Shown here in pieces: positions 28,169 through 34,666 of a stretch of DNA of 34,666 nucleotides. Position 1 is the first letter of the stretch; each line of letters begins with the position of its first letter. Source of the DNA: Oscillospiraceae bacterium (GTDB lineage Bacteria; Bacillota; Clostridia; Oscillospirales; Acutalibacteraceae); contig SVOW01000019.1 of NCBI GenBank assembly GCA_015066175.1, forward strand, positions 1 through 34,666. Reading direction: 5' to 3'. The position numbers and the translations under genes were made by a program. The notes beneath the pieces were generated by a model that saw only the letters and a program-made list of their open reading frames with translations, did not search any database and was not told the origin of the DNA.

Positions 28169-28369
28169 TTATTCAGTTTCCCATTTGGTTTCCGAGGTTT
28201 TATTTTTCTTTGCTTCGTCCTTTTTTCTTTCGTGTTCATAAACCTTTTCAGGAATGGTGTTGAACATATATACAACAAGAACAATAATTGCTGTAACGAT
28301 AAAAATTCCTAAATATCCCTTGCCGATGTTAGGCAAAGCAGCAAGGAAAGCATCAAAATCTATATGCAT
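28169..28369 (-). CDS. Small membrane protein, probable sodium-pump decarboxylase gamma subunit
   Basis: 66 residues, ATG with AAGGAGG. A short N-terminus (FDAFLAALPNIGKG) precedes one membrane helix (about 19-38), then a highly charged cytoplasmic tail rich in Lys and Glu. This is the layout of OadG/MmdD-type gamma subunits, which hold the carboxyltransferase subunit to the beta subunit. Sequence identity alone would be too weak. The call rests on its position 14 bases after the beta subunit. It lacks an obvious His/Asp metal-binding tail as in enterobacterial OadG. Confidence 0.65.
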   Translation of the reverse strand: MHIDFDAFLAALPNIGKGYLGIFIVTAIIVLVVYMFNTIPEKVYEHERKKDEAKKNKTSETKWETE

Positions 28370-28383
28370 ATTTTTTATCCTCC

Positions 28384-29487
28384 TTATCTGTAGAAAGCAA
28401 GAATAAGACCGCCTGCAATAACAGAAGCAATCTGTCCTGATACGTTAACACCGATTGAGTGCATGAGAAGGAAGTTCTGATTATCTTCTTCAAGACCCAA
28501 TTTGTGCACAACACGTGCTGACATGGGGAAAGCAGAAATACCTGCTGCACCAATCATAGGATTGATTTTGTTTTTCTTTGTGAAAAGATTCATAACCTTA
28601 GCAAGCATAATTCCGCCGAATGTATCGAAGATGAATGCAACAAGACCAAGTCCCATAATAAGAAGTGTTTCAATTTTGAGGAATTCCTCTGCAGTCATAC
28701 GTGCTGCAATTGTAACACCAAGGAAAATGGTAATAAGGTTTGCGAGTGCATTCTGTGCAGTTTCTGAAAGAGAGTTAAGCACGCCGCATTCACGGATAAG
28801 GTTACCGAACATAAGGAAACCTATAAGTGCAACTGAATCAGGAGCAACAACGCCGACAATCATAGTAATAACAATGGGGAAAAGAATTTTTGTTGTTTTT
28901 GAAACTTTCTTGCCCACATAATTCATTCTGATTTTTCTTTCAGCCTTTGTTGTGCAAAGTTTAATGATAGGCGGCTGAACAAGGGGAACAAGTGCCATAT
29001 AAGAATATGCAGCAACCATAATAGCAGACAGATAAGTTGAATTAAGAGTCTGTGCCACAAAAATAGCTGTAGGACCATCTGCTGCACCGATAATTGCAAC
29101 TGAAGCAGCATCGTTGGGAGCAAATCCCAGGAGTGAAGCCGCACCAAGCGTGAAGAAAATACCGAACTGAGCTGCAGCTCCAAAGAACATCAGCTTCGGA
29201 TTTGACAGCAACGGTTCAAAGTCTATCATCGCACCGATACCGATAAACAGAATAAGCGGGAACATTTCACCATATTCAATACCGACTTTAAACAAAATAT
29301 CAATAACTTCTTTTGCGCCTGATTCGGGCAGGTTAACAAGAATTGCACCAAAGCCCATGGGCAGAAGAAGTGTAGGCTCCATTTCCTTTTTTATAGCAAG
29401 GAAAATCAACACCGCACCGATAATCCACATTACCACAATTTTAGGTTGATCAAAAATTGACAGTAACGGATAAAATAATTCTTCCAT
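28384..29487 (-). CDS. Sodium ion-translocating decarboxylase beta subunit
   Basis: 367 residues from ATG 29487, chosen because GGAGG lies eight bases upstream. A longer frame to 29523 has no ribosome site. It is an OadB/GcdB/MmdB-family protein with about nine or more membrane helices and the conserved IIGAADGPTAIFVA segment that contains the Asp carrying Na+/H+ exchange, GFMLFGN-type (here GFLMFGNL) and an INPMIGAAGISAFPMSARV block. The subunit decarboxylates carboxybiotin and pumps two Na+ outward. The biotin carrier and the alpha carboxyltransferase are not in the window, so the acyl substrate (oxaloacetate, methylmalonyl-CoA or glutaconyl-CoA) is unknown. It is transcribed with the small gamma-like gene. 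Confidence 0.93.
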   Translation of the reverse strand: MEELFYPLLSIFDQPKIVVMWIIGAVLIFLAIKKEMEPTLLLPMGFGAILVNLPESGAKEVIDILFKVGIEYGEMFPLILFIGIGAMIDFEPLLSNPKLMFFGAAAQFGIFFTLGAASLLGFAPNDAASVAIIGAADGPTAIFVAQTLNSTYLSAIMVAAYSYMALVPLVQPPIIKLCTTKAERKIRMNYVGKKVSKTTKILFPIVITMIVGVVAPDSVALIGFLMFGNLIRECGVLNSLSETAQNALANLITIFLGVTIAARMTAEEFLKIETLLIMGLGLVAFIFDTFGGIMLAKVMNLFTKKNKINPMIGAAGISAFPMSARVVHKLGLEEDNQNFLLMHSIGVNVSGQIASVIAGGLILAFYR

Positions 29488-29560
29488 ATTATAAACCTCC
29501 GTTTTTGTAAGTTGACCACGCATATTGAATTATTACGTTTACAACCTTTTCCAATATAAC

Positions 29561-29589
29561 ATTATACTTTGAACAAAACACCATGTCAA
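29561..29589 (-). promoter_or_regulatory. Consensus sigma-A promoter of the decarboxylase genes
   Basis: Minus strand TTGACA (29589-29584), 17 bases, TATAAT (29566-29561), both hexamers perfect. It lies about 74 bases before the ATG at 29487, indicating strong constitutive expression. Confidence 0.8.
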
Positions 29590-29693
29590 GCAAAAACAAA
29601 CTGATTGATAAAAAAATAGCGTCAATTAAATCTCATAAAACTAGTAAAAATTCATATAATATTATTGTTTTTGTTTTATTTTCAAAAAAAGTA

Positions 29694-29722
29694 TTGACAA
29701 CTTAAAAATATTGTGATATCAT
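29694..29722 (+). promoter_or_regulatory. Promoter of the two tRNA-Ser genes
   Basis: TTGACA (29694-29699), 17 bases, TATCAT (29717-29722), with TG one base before the -10. The first tRNA begins 31 bases further on. The decarboxylase promoter faces away on the other strand about 105 bases upstream. Confidence 0.75.
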
Positions 29723-29753
29723 AAACTACGCTTTAAGAGCAAACTACAAATAC

Positions 29754-29842
29754 GGAGAGATACCGAAGTGGTTATAACGGAACGGTCTTGAAAACCGTCG
29801 TACGGCAACGTACCGTGGGTTCGAATCCCACTCTCTCCGCCA
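29754..29842 (+). tRNA. tRNA-Ser (anticodon UGA)
   Basis: 89 bases with encoded CCA. The acceptor arms GGAGAGA and TCTCTCC pair. The anticodon loop CTTGAAA carries TGA, reading UCA codons. A long variable arm with paired TACG/CGTA is the class II mark of serine tRNA. The T arm has GGGTTCGAATCCC. Confidence 0.95.
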
Positions 29843-29851
29843 TTTACAAAC

Positions 29852-29878
29852 AAACAGCAAATTTCGGTTTGCTGTTTT
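29852..29878 (+). terminator. Hairpin between the two tRNAs
   Basis: Arms AAACAGCAAA and TTTGCTGTTT pair perfectly around TTTCGG and are followed by a short T run. It may be a leaky terminator or a processing signal between the tRNAs. Confidence 0.5.
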
Positions 29879-29907
29879 ATACTTTAAAGAGAAGTAACGC
29901 TACCAAT

Positions 29908-29998
29908 GGAGAAGTACTCAAGTTGGTGACGAGGCGCCCCTGCTAAGGGCGTAGGTCGGGTAACCGGCGCAGGAGTTCGAGTCTCCTCTTCTCCGCCA
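29908..29998 (+). tRNA. tRNA-Ser (anticodon GCU)
   Basis: 91 bases with encoded CCA. Acceptor GGAGAAG pairs with CTTCTCC. The anticodon loop CTGCTAA carries GCT, reading AGC and AGU. A long variable arm (GTCGGG...CCGGC) confirms class II serine. The T loop is GTTCGAGTC. Confidence 0.95.
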
Positions 29999-30000
29999 GG

Positions 30001-30035
30001 ATCGGTAAGGTTTATAACCTTGCCGATTTTATTTT
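30001..30035 (+). terminator. Terminator after the tRNA genes
   Basis: ATCGGTAAGGTT and AACCTTGCCGAT arms with one G-U pair around TAT, then TTTTATTTTTT. It begins three bases after the tRNA CCA. Confidence 0.85.
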
Positions 30036-30116
30036 TTAAAAATTCTGACACCCAACAATCACTTTTTCTATTTAAGAAAATTTTGTCATAAATGGTAAAA
30101 ATATGTCGCAAAACAA

Positions 30117-30145
30117 TTGATTTTATTTCGGAAATATGCTATTGT
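30117..30145 (+). promoter_or_regulatory. Promoter of the TIR-MORN/SPFH operon
   Basis: TTGATT (30117-30122), 17 bases, TATTGT (30140-30145), with TG one base before the -10 (extended -10). The start point would fall near 30152, inside a 12-base palindrome. Confidence 0.55.
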
Positions 30146-30149
30146 AGAA

Positions 30150-30161
30150 GCATAATTATGC
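30150..30161 (+). promoter_or_regulatory. Perfect palindrome over the likely start point
   Basis: GCATAATTATGC, a 12-base perfect palindrome five bases downstream of the -10. It is a candidate operator for a dimeric repressor. No cognate regulator is identified. Confidence 0.35.
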
Positions 30162-30184
30162 ATTATATATTATGGTATGCAAAA

Positions 30185-30200
30185 CACTGAATATTCAGTG
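30185..30200 (+). promoter_or_regulatory. 16-base perfect palindrome before the ribosome site
   Basis: CACTGAATATTCAGTG is perfectly symmetric and ends just before GAAAGGAAG, the ribosome site of the TIR-MORN gene. It could be an operator or an mRNA hairpin limiting translation. Confidence 0.4.
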
Positions 30201-30218
30201 AGAAAGGAAGAATGATAG

Positions 30219-32306
30219 ATGGCTGTTCTGAAATGCAAATCATGCGGTGCTCCACTGAATGTGGGCGGCAATGAACAGGTTGTAGAATGTATCTATTGTG
30301 GTTTGCAACAAACCTTTCCCCGACCTGATGATGATTTCAAACTCCAGATGTTCAATCAGGCTAACGATTTACGAAGACAGTTTGACTTTGACGGCGCAAA
30401 GTCTTTTTTACAAGCTATTATCTCAAGGTTTCCTGAAGAGCCTGAAGCCTACTGGAATGTATGCCTTTGCAAATACGGAATTATGTATGTGGAAGACCAG
30501 CAGACATTAAAGCAGATTCCCACTTTCTACAGAATGATTCCCCAGAGCATTCTTTCTGATGCCGATTATCTTAAAGCTTGCCAATATGCAGGTGCTGCTT
30601 CATGGAAATATGAAGAAGAAGCAAAACAAATTGAAAAACTTCAGAGAAAAATTCTTGATTTAACAAATAACGAAGAGCCTTATGATATTTTCATCTGCTA
30701 TAAAAAAACTGATTTAGACAGCGGTGCACTGACTGAAGACAGCAAAATTGCCAGCCAGATATATATGAAACTTATTGAAAATAATTATCGTGTATTCTGG
30801 GCAGAGCGTTCACTACCTCCGGGATGTGAATATGAGCCTTACATCTACTCCGCTTTGGCAACTGCAAAAATCATGTTGGTTCTCAGCACCGATAAGCGTC
30901 ATTTTGAGGCACCCTGGGTAAAAAACGAGTGGATCCGTTACCTTGATATGATGAGCAGAGAATCAGATAAAACAATCATAACATGCTACAAAAATATTTC
31001 CCCTGAAGATATCCCGTCTAACCTCAGAAGTCTGCAGGCTCTCAACATGAACGATATGCTCTTCTCAAGCGATTTGCTGGAGCGCATTCAGAAAAAACTC
31101 CCGAAAAACAAGAAAGACCTTGATACTGAGTCTTTGTTCAATGCTTTCAAAAGTTTTCAGAATGCAAACCAGGCTAATGCTCCGCAATCTTCTCAGAGCA
31201 AAGAAATTTCTTTTGAAAACGGTGTTTACACCGGCGAAGCAATTGCAGGAAAGCCCCATGGACAGGGAACACACTTCCTTGCCAACGGTGATAAATACGA
31301 AGGCAGTTGGAATGTGGGCAAAATGCACGGGCAGGGAACTTTCACATACCATAACGGTGATTTCTGGACCGGCGAATGGAATAACGGCAACGCATGGAAC
31401 GGAAACGGTAAATATTATCACACCACACAATCTAACGCTTTAACCTGTCAGGAAGGCACTCTCAAAAACGGAATGTTATCAGGAAACGGTAAAATTTACA
31501 TTAACGGAAAACTCTCAAGAGAAGGTTTCTTCAGCGACGGCAAATTGAACGGTCATGGCACAGCCTACGTAAAAGGTCACACATGCACAGGTGAGTTCAA
31601 AGATGGTCAGCCTTGGAATGCAAAAGGCGTTTACCCGCTGACAGAAATTGACAAAGCCATTTACAACGGTACATGGACAAATGGTGCACCTAACGGTCCC
31701 GGAACCATTGAGTTTATTGAAAAAAGCGAAAAAATAGACGGAACATTCTATAACGGCCTGAATGGTACAGTTTGCTGGATTTATGATGACGGCAGACGTT
31801 ACGAAGGCGAAATGAGAAACGGTATGTTATCAGGACAAGGAATTATGCTTTCCAATGACGGGAACCTGATTTACAGAGGTGAATACGCCAACAATCTTCC
31901 TAACGGATACGGCGTGCGTTTTGTAAATGAATACGAAAGATATGAAGGCGGATTCTGCGACGGACTTTTCAGCGGTCAAGGCACATATTATTATCAGCAA
32001 GGCTACTGGACCGGCGAATGGTATGAAGGTAAACGTTGGAACGGACAGGGACTTCTTATTCATCCCAACGGCAACACTTTCAATGGTTACATAGCTAACG
32101 GCGTTGCCACAGGGCGTGGCGTTTTGCAGTTTACTGACGGAAGCCGTTTTGACGGAGATTTTTACAACGATAACTACTATAACGGAACTGTTTACAATGC
32201 ACACAATCAGATTATCGGTGTATATGTGAATGGTGAAGTACAACAGGCAGAACGCACTTTCGAGCAACGCATTATCGACACAGCTCTCGGAATGTTTAAA
32301 TTTTAA
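30219..32306 (+). CDS. Zinc ribbon-TIR-MORN repeat protein
   Basis: 695 residues, ATG with AAAGGAAG eight bases upstream. Residues 1-32 form a zinc ribbon (Cys 6, 9, 24, 27). About 40-150 is a helical TPR-like stretch. About 154-290 is a TIR domain: YDIFICYKK, then YRVFWAERSLPPGCEYEPYIYSA, then LVLS and WVKNEW. Aligned by eye on SARM1, Glu206 (in CEYEPYIY) falls at the catalytic Glu position, so NAD-cleaving activity is possible. From ~336 to ~675 there are about 14 MORN repeats (YEGSW, GQGTF, YEGEM, GYG types), usually scaffolds for membranes or lipids. The end is a short helix. No signal peptide. The stop is 37 bases before the SPFH gene, so one operon. A defence or stress role is inference. 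Confidence 0.88.
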   Translation: MAVLKCKSCGAPLNVGGNEQVVECIYCGLQQTFPRPDDDFKLQMFNQANDLRRQFDFDGAKSFLQAIISRFPEEPEAYWNVCLCKYGIMYVEDQQTLKQIPTFYRMIPQSILSDADYLKACQYAGAASWKYEEEAKQIEKLQRKILDLTNNEEPYDIFICYKKTDLDSGALTEDSKIASQIYMKLIENNYRVFWAERSLPPGCEYEPYIYSALATAKIMLVLSTDKRHFEAPWVKNEWIRYLDMMSRESDKTIITCYKNISPEDIPSNLRSLQALNMNDMLFSSDLLERIQKKLPKNKKDLDTESLFNAFKSFQNANQANAPQSSQSKEISFENGVYTGEAIAGKPHGQGTHFLANGDKYEGSWNVGKMHGQGTFTYHNGDFWTGEWNNGNAWNGNGKYYHTTQSNALTCQEGTLKNGMLSGNGKIYINGKLSREGFFSDGKLNGHGTAYVKGHTCTGEFKDGQPWNAKGVYPLTEIDKAIYNGTWTNGAPNGPGTIEFIEKSEKIDGTFYNGLNGTVCWIYDDGRRYEGEMRNGMLSGQGIMLSNDGNLIYRGEYANNLPNGYGVRFVNEYERYEGGFCDGLFSGQGTYYYQQGYWTGEWYEGKRWNGQGLLIHPNGNTFNGYIANGVATGRGVLQFTDGSRFDGDFYNDNYYNGTVYNAHNQIIGVYVNGEVQQAERTFEQRIIDTALGMFKF

Positions 32307-32343
32307 AATCCAACTGAATTATATAAATATCGGAGGTATATAA

Positions 32344-33813
32344 ATGGCTAACAACGATTTCAGAGAAGGCACAACAAAACCTGCCAAAGTTTCAGCTTCA
32401 CGCATCAGCGTTATCAAGTTTGAAGGAAACAACAACATTTTTGTCCGGAAACATCCTGTTGAAGATTTCAATTCAGGCACACAGCTTATTGTTCACGAGT
32501 CACAGGAAGCTATTTTCTTTATGAATGGTCAGGCTCTTGACACATTCGGACCCGGACGTTATACACTGGAAACAGAAAACTTACCTTTCCTCAGAAAAAT
32601 CCAGACTCTTGCAACAGGCGGGGATAATCCTTTCCATGCAGAAGTTTATTTCATCAACAAAACTGTTCAGATGAGCCTCCCCTGGGGAACTGCAGAAAAA
32701 GTAAGCTTTATCGAACCTGAAACAGAAACACCCATCAAAATCGGTGCTTACGGTAAAATGAACCTGCAGGTTTCAGACGGCAGAAAACTTCTTATCAAAT
32801 TGGTAGGAACTACTGACGGCATTTTATGGGGCAATAAAGATGAGTGGATGCCTGAACAATACACTCATGATTTAAAACAGTATTTCAATCCGCTGATTCA
32901 GACTGTAGTCAAAGCAAACCTTGCATCAACAATCAAAAAATCAGGCATTGACATCTTCGAAATTGACGAAGGGCTTGAAACTCTTTCTGCTGCTATGAGA
33001 GAAAAAGTTTCTGCAGGCTTTGAAGAATACGGCTTGTGCGTTCCTCAGTTCTATGTTACATCTGTAAGCCTTCCTGAAGGCGACCCCACATTTGAACAAA
33101 TTAAAGCTCTGCGTAAAGAAAAATTACATTTGCTTCAGGAAGAATACGAAGCAACAATGGTTGCTGCCCGCAGAAAGAGAGTTCTCGAACAGGAAACAAC
33201 TGCATTTGAACAGGCAAAAATGCAGGCTGAAACAAAGAGAATGGAAGCCCAAGGCAATGCAGACGCAGACCTTATCCAGAAGAGCGTAGACGTGGAAATC
33301 GAAAGAAGAAAAGGTCTTGCCCAGGCAGAAATTATGCAGGCACAAGGCTACACCAAGAAAGACGAACTTGCAGCAGATGTTCAGAAAGCATACGCTGCAG
33401 GCATCGGTCAGATGGGCTCAGGTGGCTCAGGCAGTTCAGGCGGCGGTGTAGTTTCTGAAATTTTAGGTTTAGGCGTTGGTATGGCCGCTATGGGTTCAAT
33501 CGGCGAACAAGTCGGCGGAGTTATGAAAAATTTCGGCGGAGTTCCCGGAGCATCTCAGCAAACAACTTCTGCCGGCTGGAAATGTTTCTGCGGTTGCGAT
33601 GACAATACAGGTAAATTCTGTTCCGAATGTGGCAAACCAAAGGCTGAATTGTGGACCTGCACTGCTTGCGGAGCAACAGGCAACAAAGGTAAGTTCTGTG
33701 CTGAATGCGGTGCTGCAAAACCTGAATTGTGGACTTGCACTAAATGTGGCGCTAAAGACAACAAAGGCAAATTCTGCGCTGAATGTGGCGAAAAAAAGGA
33801 GGATAATCAATAA
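32344..33813 (+). CDS. SPFH-domain protein with three C-terminal zinc ribbons (YdjI-like)
   Basis: 489 residues, ATG with GGAGG seven bases upstream. About 30-250 is an SPFH/band-7 domain of the YdjI or 'virion core' branch (VRKHPVEDFNSGTQLIV, MNGQALDTFGPGRYTL, EYGLCVPQFYVTSV). About 255-340 is a Glu/Gln/Ala-rich coiled coil, then a Gly/Ser-rich stretch, then three zinc ribbons in the last ~85 residues with the shared wording GKFCxECG. There is no signal peptide. In Bacillus subtilis, YdjI acts in the ydjFGHI operon with a PspA-type protein and YdjG/YdjH membrane partners in envelope stress. Here the partners are a TIR-MORN protein and a membrane coiled-coil protein, so a membrane-organising or stress-linked role is likely but not shown. 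Confidence 0.9.
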   Translation: MANNDFREGTTKPAKVSASRISVIKFEGNNNIFVRKHPVEDFNSGTQLIVHESQEAIFFMNGQALDTFGPGRYTLETENLPFLRKIQTLATGGDNPFHAEVYFINKTVQMSLPWGTAEKVSFIEPETETPIKIGAYGKMNLQVSDGRKLLIKLVGTTDGILWGNKDEWMPEQYTHDLKQYFNPLIQTVVKANLASTIKKSGIDIFEIDEGLETLSAAMREKVSAGFEEYGLCVPQFYVTSVSLPEGDPTFEQIKALRKEKLHLLQEEYEATMVAARRKRVLEQETTAFEQAKMQAETKRMEAQGNADADLIQKSVDVEIERRKGLAQAEIMQAQGYTKKDELAADVQKAYAAGIGQMGSGGSGSSGGGVVSEILGLGVGMAAMGSIGEQVGGVMKNFGGVPGASQQTTSAGWKCFCGCDDNTGKFCSECGKPKAELWTCTACGATGNKGKFCAECGAAKPELWTCTKCGAKDNKGKFCAECGEKKEDNQ

Positions 33814-34523
33814 TGAATAACTCAGCTTCAAAGTCAAAAAACACTCTTCTTATGGCATTGCTCGGCTTCGTTGCATATAACATCGTTGTGTTTGCTATAT
33901 GCGGTTTTGAAGACCACGGCGGAGCTTTCTGGACTTCATATGTATTTATGATTATTGCATTTTTAACAACAGCAGCAAACGGATACCTTCTCAGCCAGAA
34001 AAGCGAAATGCCCAAAGACTGGCTGTTAGGTTACCCGATTATCAGACACAGTGCTATTTTCATCGTCATTGAATTAATAGCATCCTCTATATTTATGTAT
34101 CTTGATTATGAAAATGATTTGGATTGGAAAATCGCACTTGCCGTGCAGACACTGATACTTGCCGCTCATATTGCTATCATCTTTTCCTGCTTCAAGGCAA
34201 AAGAAGAAATAGAACAGGTTCAGACAAATGTCAAAACGAAAACAGCAAGAATGAAATTCCTTCAGGTCGATATCGAAATGGTTGCAGCAAACACAGACAA
34301 TATGTTGCTCAAACAGGAATTCACAAAACTTGCAGAACAGGTAAGATTCAGCGACCCCGTAAGCAATGATCTTCTTGCTAACATTGAAAATCAGATTGCT
34401 CACACAATAGAACAGGCAAAAACAAGAATTGCTCTCAACGATGTTGAAGGTGCTCTTGCACTGTGTCAGAAAGCATCTCAGTTGTTGCTTGAGAGAAATA
34501 AAAAATGTAAGATCCTGAAATAA
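33813..34523 (+). CDS. Four-helix membrane protein with cytoplasmic coiled-coil tail
   Basis: 236 residues. Its ATG overlaps the last base of the SPFH stop (TAATG), with GGAGG ten bases upstream, so the two are translationally coupled. Four membrane helices lie near 11-30, 39-58, 78-96 and 106-124. The remaining ~110 residues are charged and helical (EEIEQVQTNVKTKT, then two further helices ending LLLERNKK). No known family is recognised. It probably anchors or partners the SPFH protein at the membrane, as the YdjG/YdjH membrane proteins do for YdjI, which is inference from gene order. Confidence 0.82.
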   Translation: MNNSASKSKNTLLMALLGFVAYNIVVFAICGFEDHGGAFWTSYVFMIIAFLTTAANGYLLSQKSEMPKDWLLGYPIIRHSAIFIVIELIASSIFMYLDYENDLDWKIALAVQTLILAAHIAIIFSCFKAKEEIEQVQTNVKTKTARMKFLQVDIEMVAANTDNMLLKQEFTKLAEQVRFSDPVSNDLLANIENQIAHTIEQAKTRIALNDVEGALALCQKASQLLLERNKKCKILK

Positions 34524-34546
34524 TTCAGATTACAATTACAATCACC

Positions 34547-34620
34547 AACCACGCCCGAAAGGACGTGGTTTGAATAATAACCCTATAAGGGTAAACAATA
34601 CCAGCGGCGCCTGAAGGCGC
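34547..34620 (+). repeat. Three consecutive short hairpins after the TIR/SPFH operon
   Basis: 34547-34570: AACCACG arms around CCCGAAAGGA. 34580-34592: ACCCT and AGGGT around ATA. 34607-34620: GCGCC and GGCGC around TGAA. Each hairpin has a CC-(2 to 4 bases)-AAGG-like apex (CGAAAGG, TATAAGG, TGAAGG) although the outer stems differ. Spacers of 9-14 bases are AT-rich. The set is followed at once by a T-tailed terminator. No coding is seen. It could be a small structured RNA, a REP-like intergenic element or the end of a decayed mobile element. Confidence 0.45.
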
Positions 34621-34625
34621 ATCTA

Positions 34626-34660
34626 AGCAACATCAACCGCAAATTGGTGTTGCTTTTATT
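34626..34660 (+). terminator. Terminator of the TIR/SPFH operon
   Basis: AGCAACATCAA and TTGGTGTTGCT arms (one G-U pair) around CCGCAAA, followed by TTTATTTT. It lies about 100 bases past the last stop at 34523. Confidence 0.8.
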
Positions 34661-34666
34661 TTAAGT

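Noticed and set aside
29884-30111. Open frame on the minus strand with a plausible-looking start
   Set aside because: It is the reverse of the second tRNA-Ser gene and its terminator; the residues reflect tRNA arms, and there is no ribosome site.
29908-30218. tRNA-Ser 3' end as an integration site for the TIR operon
   Set aside because: No second copy of the tRNA 3' end was found later in the window and no integrase gene is present.
30298-30510. Frames inside and opposite the TIR, MORN and SPFH genes, including long minus-strand ones near 31065-32267 and 33496-33837
   Set aside because: The true genes have strong ribosome sites and domain matches over the same bases; the others are composition shadows of repeats.

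Overview
The window looks like a chromosomal segment of a low-GC Gram-positive Clostridia, most like an uncultured gut or rumen Oscillospirales/Ruminococcaceae-type organism. The grounds are AT-rich sequence, consensus sigma-A promoters, strong AGGAGG-type ribosome sites, large secreted repeat proteins of a type common in those genomes, and a sodium-pump decarboxylase beta subunit. This placement is inference; no rRNA or marker tree is available here.

Layout. (1) 1-8.7 kb, minus strand: two tandem paralogous giant secreted proteins built from ~40-residue Cys/His repeats. The first runs off the left edge. A 3'-end remnant of a third copy follows at 8.6 kb. (2) 8.8-13.1 kb, minus: a housekeeping operon of DUF951, prfA, Sua5/ywlC, coaE and an M18 aminopeptidase. 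(3) 13.2-15.4 kb, plus: a triple-S1 RNA-binding protein, a small Xre-type regulator and a membrane-anchored surface protein. (4) 15.4-28.1 kb, minus: one apparent operon from a strong promoter at 28.1 kb, encoding two polytopic membrane proteins, a fused sugar-1-phosphate nucleotidylyltransferase/GHMP kinase of the Fkp type, and four tandem paralogous radical SAM enzymes of ~630 residues. (5) 28.2-29.6 kb, minus: beta and probable gamma subunits of a sodium-translocating decarboxylase. (6) 29.7-30.0 kb, plus: two tRNA-Ser genes. (7) 30.1-34.66 kb, plus: a three-gene operon of a zinc-ribbon/TIR/MORN protein, an SPFH protein with three C-terminal zinc ribbons, and a membrane/coiled-coil protein, followed by a row of small hairpins.

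Two regions are the best candidates for undescribed biology. The 12.6-kb radical SAM/Fkp/membrane operon reads as a pathway that activates a sugar, modifies something by several related radical steps, and acts at or through the membrane, but product and substrates cannot be read from sequence. The TIR-MORN/SPFH/membrane operon combines a probable NAD-cleaving or scaffolding TIR domain with membrane-organising partners and could be a stress or anti-phage sensor. Both readings are inference. The RNA, ribosome and CoA genes and the tRNAs are ordinary.
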